A stretch of 64,000 bases of DNA from Synaphobranchus kaupii (Eukaryota > Chordata > Actinopteri > Anguilliformes > Synaphobranchidae). The stretch spans positions 28,515,114 through 28,579,113 of the forward strand of contig CM056396.1 of NCBI GenBank assembly GCA_029718625.1, given 5' to 3'. Shown in pieces: positions 58,190 through 64,000 of this stretch. Position 1 is the first letter of the stretch. Every line of letters starts with the position of its first letter. The translations under genes were made by a program, and so were the position numbers. The notes under the pieces were generated by a model. The model searched no databases. It was not told where the DNA came from and saw nothing but the letters and a program-made list of their open reading frames with translations.

Positions 58190-59535
58190 TTGATGACTCA
58201 TTCACTCTGCTCTCTGAGTCAGTAACTCATTCACCCTGCTCTCTGAGTCAGTAACTCATTCACCCTGCTCTCTGAGTCAGTAACTCATTCACCCTGCTCT
58301 CTGAGTCAGTAACTCATTCACCCTGCTCTCTGAGTCAGTAACTCATTCACCCTGCTCTCAGAGTCAGTAACTCATTCACCCTGCTCTCAGAGTCAGTAAC
58401 TCATTCACCCTGCTCTCTGAGTCAGTAACTCATTAACCCTGCTCTCAGAGTCAGTAACTCATTCACCCTGCTCTCTCAGAGTCAGTAACTCATTCACCCT
58501 GCTCTCAGAGTCAGTAACTCATTCACCCTGCTCTCTCAGAGTCAGTAACTCATTCACCCTGCTCTCTGAGTCAGTAACTCATTCACCCTGCTCTCTGAGT
58601 CAGTAACTCATTCACCCTGCTCTCTCAGAGTCAGTAACTCATTCAGCCTGCTCTCTCAGAGTCAGTAACTCATTCACCCTGCTCTCTCAGAGTCAGTAAC
58701 TCATTCACCCTGCTCTCTCAGAGTCAGTAACTCATTCACCCTGCTCTCTCAGAGTCAGTAACTCATTCACCCTGCTCTCTCAGAGTCAGTAACTCATTCA
58801 CCCTGCTCTCTCAGAGTCAGTAACTCATTCACCCTGCTCTCTCAGAGCCAGTAACTCATTCACCCTGCTCTCTCAGAGTCAGTAACTCATTCACCCTGCT
58901 CTCTCAGAGTCTGTAACTCATTCACCCTGCTCTCTCAGAGTCAGTAACTCATTAACCCTGCTCTCAGAGTCAGTAACTCATTCACCCTGCTCTCTCAGAG
59001 TCAGTAACTCATTCACCCTGCTCTCTGAGTCAGTAACTCATTCACCCTGCTCTCAGAGTCAGTAACTCATTCACCCTGCTCTCTCAGAGTCAGTAACTCA
59101 TTCACCCTGCTCTCTGAGTCAGTAACTCATTCACCCTGCTCTCTGAGTCAGTAACTCATTCACCCTGCTCTCTCAGAGTCAGTAACTCATTCAGCCTGCT
59201 CTCTCAGAGTCAGTAACTCATTCACCCTGCTCTCTCAGAGTCAGTAACTCATTCACCCTGCTCTCTCAGAGTCAGTAACTCATTCACCCTGCTCTCTCAG
59301 AGTCAGTAACTCATTCACCCTGCTCTCTCAGAGTCAGTAACTCATTCACCCTGCTCTCTCAGAGTCAGTAACTCATTCACCCTGCTCTCTCAGAGCCAGT
59401 AACTCATTCACCCTGCTCTCTCAGAGTCAGTAACTCATTCACCCTGCTCTCTCAGAGTCTGTAACTCATTCACCCTGCTCTCTCAGAGTCAGTAACTCAT
59501 TCACCCTGCTCTCTCAGAGTCAGTAACTCATTCAC
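58190..59535. repeat. 1.35 kb minisatellite, 29-33 bp unit, roughly 40 copies
   Basis: The unit is ctctgagtcagtaactcatt plus caccctgct, with variants carrying extra ct or ctcag. A run of variants including gagccagtaac and gagtctgtaac occurs twice (about 58560-58930 and 59100-59470), showing block duplication inside the array. Confidence 0.95.
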
Positions 59536-60335
59536 AGCCTGCATGATGCGGCAATAGCAACACAATGGGCAGTAGTTGGCTTTGAGGGGTCACATTAATA
59601 TCAGTTAATTTCCTGCATTGCAGTGTTTTATGTATCAGGGCAGGGGCTCTCTATCCTGGTCCTGGGGGCTGTGGGGCTCTGCTGGTTTTTCTATTTACCT
59701 TAAAATCCAGCAACTAAAAAAGGGTCAAAATAATGATGTTTATCTATTGTCCTGTAGCTCCCTCTACAGCCATGAGCTATATAGTGCAATCTGAAAGCTT
59801 GTATTGTTAATATTGGCAAATTATAGAATTATAATATAAATACAATACATACTTTTTATTTGTAATAGTCAGCACAGCACTTACCTTTGTTATTTTTTCT
59901 GTTTATATTTGTAAGGGCAGAGCCGTACATTAACTAAACCTACACATCCTGTAAGCAGCATTCTCCTGCACGCTCCTTATAAAATAAAATAAAAACTAAA
60001 TATACAGATCCTTTCCAAAAAATTAGAATATCATGGAAAAGTTGTTTTTTCTTCCATAATTCCATTCAAAAAGTGAAACTTTCATAGATTATAGATTCAT
60101 TACACACAAAGTGAAATATTTCTAGCCCTTATTTGTTTCATTTTTCATAATTTTGGCTTACAGCTCCAGAAAACCCCCAAAACAGTATTTCAAGAAATTA
60201 GAATAGTGTGTCGAAAATCAGCATTTACTTCAGGCGACTGTGTTAATTGGTTATGACATGCTGTGTATTTTATAAACATTGCAATGTATGTCTTCATACT
60301 ATTGGAATGCTGTATGGATTATCACACTGACTTTG
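59536..60335. other. Intergenic sequence with a Tc1-type end fragment
   Basis: 60003-60240 (gatcctttccaaaaaattag, ccattcaaaaagtgaaactt, ggcttacagctccagaaaac) matches a widespread fish DNA-transposon end. The rest is unremarkable AT-rich DNA. Confidence 0.55.
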
Positions 60336-60339
60336 CATT

Positions 60340-61850
60340 ATATTGGGTTTAAATTATTTGGGTTCCAGGAAATCACAGCGCTGATCAGAAACATACTTTT
60401 CACAGGAACAACAAAGCTAGATTTGCCATTTGAAAAATTACGACTCGTCATCCAACATTTAACAAAGCCATTGCTTCTCTTCTTGTTCCCTCCCTTTCAA
60501 AAAATCCAACTGACATTACTGAGATGAAACACACCAATCAACTCACCTTTGAATAATGTGTTTACCACATTTCTTTCACAGAGACAAACAGTGAACTGAT
60601 GAGAGTTTTCATTTTAATTTAATTTTAATTTATTCTTTGGAAAAAAGGCAAAGCTGAAACAGGAATACTGGGAACCAAACTCACTACATATGATTACAGG
60701 AACCTGGTCTGTTATACAGTGCAAATCAGTTATGCAATGCTGAAAACTGTATATGGTGTAAATGCTTACAGATGCTTTATTTACATCTTTGTATATATTA
60801 CTAGAGATGTAAATAAAATGTGACGGAGGATCCTGGGTAATATTAATGCAACTCCTCAAACATGGCCAGTAGGAGAAGGTTCTAGAACAACATGTCAGGA
60901 AGTTTGCTTGTTTTAAAAAAGGATATCTTTTTTCTTATGGGGTGTGGGGATGGCAATGACTCACAATTAAACTGAAAGCACCATGGACACAAACTCTGAC
61001 CTTCAGATGTGAGATTAAAAACTAGTTTGTCAGCTGGTAGAATGAAGTAGAACATAGATGCCAAAGGATTTTTATGAATATAATAATTTCTCTTTTAAAT
61101 GAAATGCAATGTATTTTTATGTCAAAAACATTAATATAAAAATACTGAAAACTAAGTAAATACTTTAAACTGTTGGCTACCTGCTTCATATAGCTGTTGT
61201 ACATCTTGCTTGTTCAACAGTTAAAGATATTGACGTTATGGTGAAAAGTTCAGCAGATTTATAGACAATCATATGCTAGTTATATAATCAGAAATTATTT
61301 GTATCATACTGTTTGATGCTGTTTCATCCCACTAAGAATGCAGATATATTTATATCTTCAACATTTCTAGGGTGTTAGGGAGACCGTAGAATGGTGAATT
61401 CCGGGAGTCAAACCGGGAGGTAACAAAAGCAAATATTAAGCATTCGGCAGTGGAGATGGATAATGAAGGTTATACGCAAGCAATATTTCTCAGATTAAAA
61501 AATCTGGTCTTGACCAGATTACTGACATGGGGTTGAAAAGACAGCAGGGGATCGAGTAAGACCCCCAGGTTCCAAACTGCCTTTGAGGCTTGTACAGTGA
61601 AACCATCAATATCTAATGTGAACTGGTTGAGTGTGGCTCACAGGGAATTGTTTGCCATAAATAAAACTTTGTTTTTGTCACTATTTAACTGAAGTTCAGT
61701 CAGGACAACTCACATATTCAAATTATGTATTTTAATTAATATATCAAATTAAGTGTAATGAATATGTAATTATTTAGGTTTGGCACTGGATCTGCTCTAG
61801 GTACTTCTAGTGTACACACTAGCGTGCACTACCTATCAAACAGGGAGCAT
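60340..61850. repeat. Segmental duplication, copy 2 (unique part)
   Basis: Matches 42250-43770 with scattered substitutions and small indels, and includes the same LINE fragment (61430-61710, reverse strand). The 21 bp repeat expanded in copy 1 is single here. Confidence 0.95.
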
Positions 61851-62875
61851 AACATATGTCCCTACTAAACAGGAGATGTAGAAACATCTCCCCCAAAACA
61901 GCTGCTGCTTCCTGAAATATCAGGAAGACCACATTGATATCCCTCCAGCACAGAGACAGAACACAGTTGTGATCCTGGATCAGACATTGGCCATTCTAAC
62001 ATTATGAGAGAGTAAACTATGTGTACCTGTGGTGGACATTTCTGGTGGACAGCATATTACTTGTTGCAGTGGAGTGTGCACAAGTTTAAAGTTTTGGTTT
62101 TTAGGCCGAATATGGGCTACAATAGCCGAACAACACGGATTTTCTCATGAAGTTAGAGGTCAGCCATTGGCCCCATTCAAATACAAATGAACACACTCCC
62201 TTCACTTCTTCCCTCCAATCGAGTGAGCCCTCCAGTGACACATCATATGTGAGGGAGCCCTTCCCAAGGACTGGAGTGATCGAGGGGATCTGTTTGAATT
62301 TTACACAGACTGTAGTAGACAGTTCTGTGAGCAATAACCTACTACAAATATCGAGGATGCATCCTCACCCAACGAGAACGGACTGAATATCCCATCATTC
62401 CTTGCGTGATGGCAGATGAGTGATTTCTCATTCCACCAATGAATGTGACTAAAATCTTTCTAGGAATGAAAATCATGAGAGAATTATGTGTTACAATAGC
62501 AGAATTTTAGCTCATTTTAAACATATTTGTATAACTAAAGGAGTTATACATTACAGCTTAGCTAACTTGTTGCCGTTGCTAGGTCGGCTGCGTCGAGTTG
62601 GCCGAGCCTGCCCTTGAGGTTCACGTTGCATGTTGCAGTAAGCGCTGGTCAACTGTGGGTCTGCACTGAAGTACAATACCCATGTGCCCTGTGCAGTGAG
62701 GTTGCTTCATTAAAGCACAACTGGACTTTTGTAGAACTTTGGGTTGTGTAGTTACCTGGCCATGATATGAGTCCAAATGGTGGCGAAATATGTTAGTTTC
62801 TCTGTGCTCCCCTGGGGTGATAATTAAGGATACAGTTTTTGTCGCTCTCCATTCACTTCTATGGGGAAGCTAAAA
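61850..62875. other. Segment present in copy 2 but missing from copy 1
   Basis: About 1 kb between cagggagca and the shared cggtctcaaaatgacacttc. In copy 1 the two sides are almost adjacent (44080-44098). No gene or known repeat identified. Confidence 0.6.
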
Positions 62876-62935
62876 CGGTCTCAAAATGACACTTCTAGCA
62901 CATATACGATCGCGAACGAAGCGGATTCTTAGTTC
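62876..62935. other. Empty target site of the Tc1 element, preserved in copy 2
   Basis: gacacttctagcacatatac runs directly into gatcgcgaacgaagcggatt with a single TA. In copy 1 the same sequence is split by the element at 44127-45758 with TA duplicated. Confidence 0.95.
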
Positions 62936-62939
62936 TGGG

Positions 62940-63605
62940 CCTGGAAAAACTGGGCCTGTAAGACTGTCCCTATGCTGCCTCCCTTCACTGGGCCTGTAAC
63001 ACTGTCCTTATGCTGCCTCCCTTCACTGGGCCTGTAACACTGTCCCTATGCTGCCTTTACACTGGGCCTGTAACACTGTCCCTATGCTGCCTCCCTTCAC
63101 TGGGCCTGTAACACTGTCCCTATGCTGCCTTTACACTGGGCCTGTAACACTGTCCCTATGCTGCCTTTACACTGGGCCTGTAACACTGTCCCTATGCTGC
63201 CTCCCTTCACTGGGCCTGTAACACTGTCCCTATGCTGCCTTTACACTGGGCCTGTAACACTGTCACTATGCTGCCTGCCTTCACTGGGCCTGTTACACTG
63301 TCCCTATGCTGCCTCCCTTCTCTGGGCCTGTAACACTGTCCCTATGCTGCCTCCCTTCACTGGGCCTGTAACACTGTCCCTATGCTGCCTCTCTTCACTG
63401 GGCCTGTAACACTGTCTCTATGCTGCCTTTACACTGGGCCTGTAACACTGTCCTTATGCTGCCTCCCTTCTCTGGGCCTGTAACACTGTCCCTATGCTGC
63501 CTTTACACTGGGCCTGTAACACTGTCCCTATGCTGCCTTTACACTGGGCCTGTAACACTGTCCCTATGCTGCCTCCCTTCACTGGGCCTGTAACACTGTC
63601 TCTAT
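62940..63605. repeat. Minisatellite, 36-38 bp unit, about 18 copies (array 2)
   Basis: Same unit as 45790-47655 (ctgggcctgtaacactgtcc plus ctatgctgcctccctt). Shorter array in copy 2. Confidence 0.95.
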
Positions 63606-63759
63606 GAAAACAATGTCATGATGTACTTTACTATAAAAAAACATTTAAAAAAAATAAAATAAAACAAATAAAATAAAAAAAAACCACAGCATGCGGTTCA
63701 TACAGGATCCTAGACCCTGCAACAAAAGACAACAGACATTGGGCGCGCAAACTCTCAGG

Positions 63760-64000
63760 ATGGAGCTTCTAAACTGGACATTTAACGCTATTGACAAAAT
63801 ATTCTCGACAAGGCGTGTGGGCACTGGAGAGCCGTCATGTCCAGATGGGACCTTTCTGGCAGGATACACCATGGATGGGTGGGACAAATGGCGTGTAGTG
63901 TGTCTGGCAGTATTAGATATAGAAGATGTGGAAGATGTGTACCTGCTTGGATTCATGTTGGTCGGTCTAATCGGCCTAGGATTTGGACAGTACGTGATGT
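63760..64000 (+). CDS. Open frame running off the window, unrecognised, possible membrane segment
   Basis: ATG at 63760 (ctctcaggATGGAGCTTC) opens 80 codons without a stop to the window end: MELLNWTFNAIDKIF, later EPSCPDGTFLAGYTMDGWDK, an acidic LDIEDVEDVY and a hydrophobic LLGFMLVGLIGLGFGQYV. The composition looks coding rather than random. I do not recognise it. It lies 155 bp after array 2 and an A-rich stretch. It could be a cellular exon or part of a mobile or viral-derived element. No splice signal is visible inside. Confidence 0.45.
   Translation, partial: MELLNWTFNAIDKIFSTRRVGTGEPSCPDGTFLAGYTMDGWDKWRVVCLAVLDIEDVEDVYLLGFMLVGLIGLGFGQYVM

Noticed and set aside
17391..63605. Several regular repeat arrays that superficially resemble CRISPR
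   Set aside because: Units are contiguous with no unique spacers, and the DNA is vertebrate with introns and SINEs. They are minisatellites.

Overview
This 64 kb window is vertebrate nuclear DNA, almost certainly from a ray-finned (teleost-type) fish. The evidence is intron-rich genes with GT-AG junctions, CA/GT microsatellites, tRNA-derived SINEs with a fish-type 3' tail, L2-like LINE fragments, Tc1/mariner elements with TA target sites, TTAA-flanked Kolobok-type MITEs and very many minisatellites. The species cannot be named. No rRNA or tRNA gene, operon or CRISPR array is present.

Layout. (1) 30-1673 (+): last three coding exons of a gene I do not recognise, followed by about 8 kb of AT-rich sequence and repeats. 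(2) 9744-21007 (+), gene A: a predicted single-pass membrane protein with no Ig domain. Its ectodomain is encoded by small phase 1-1 exons: an acidic Ser-Gly stretch, a Lys/Gly-repeat segment and a duplicated Thr-rich exon. A transmembrane exon follows, then a tail with three related YxLA exons. Its signal-peptide exon is out of phase with the next exon, so the 5' end is unresolved. (3) 23775-33533 (+), gene B: a complete nine-exon model (363 aa) of an inhibitory-type receptor, with signal peptide, two V-like Ig domains, short stalk, transmembrane segment and two ITIMs in the last exon. The acceptor of that exon sits at the end of an 11-copy minisatellite that repeats the acceptor. A relic of the transmembrane exon lies just downstream.

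(4) 34613-39834: LTR retroelement with a tRNA-Gln-type primer site and a broken gag-like frame but no visible pol. (5) 42250-47655 and 60340-63605: two copies of a segmental duplication. Copy 1 carries a dead Tc1 element, and copy 2 preserves the empty target site. Both end in the same 36-38 bp minisatellite. (6) Between the copies is a P-loop GTPase gene of the large fish AIG1/septin-like group (518 aa). It has a TATA box and an ISRE-like site, and its first intron holds a 6.3 kb inverted-repeat element with roughly 2.7 kb arms and a solo LTR. (7) 63760-64000: an open frame with a membrane-like segment that runs off the window.

An ITIM receptor, a tyrosine-motif membrane protein and a GTPase with an IRF-type promoter motif together suggest a fast-evolving immune-related locus. 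That functional reading is inference from motifs. Gene models were built by eye from splice sites and reading phase, without transcript evidence.
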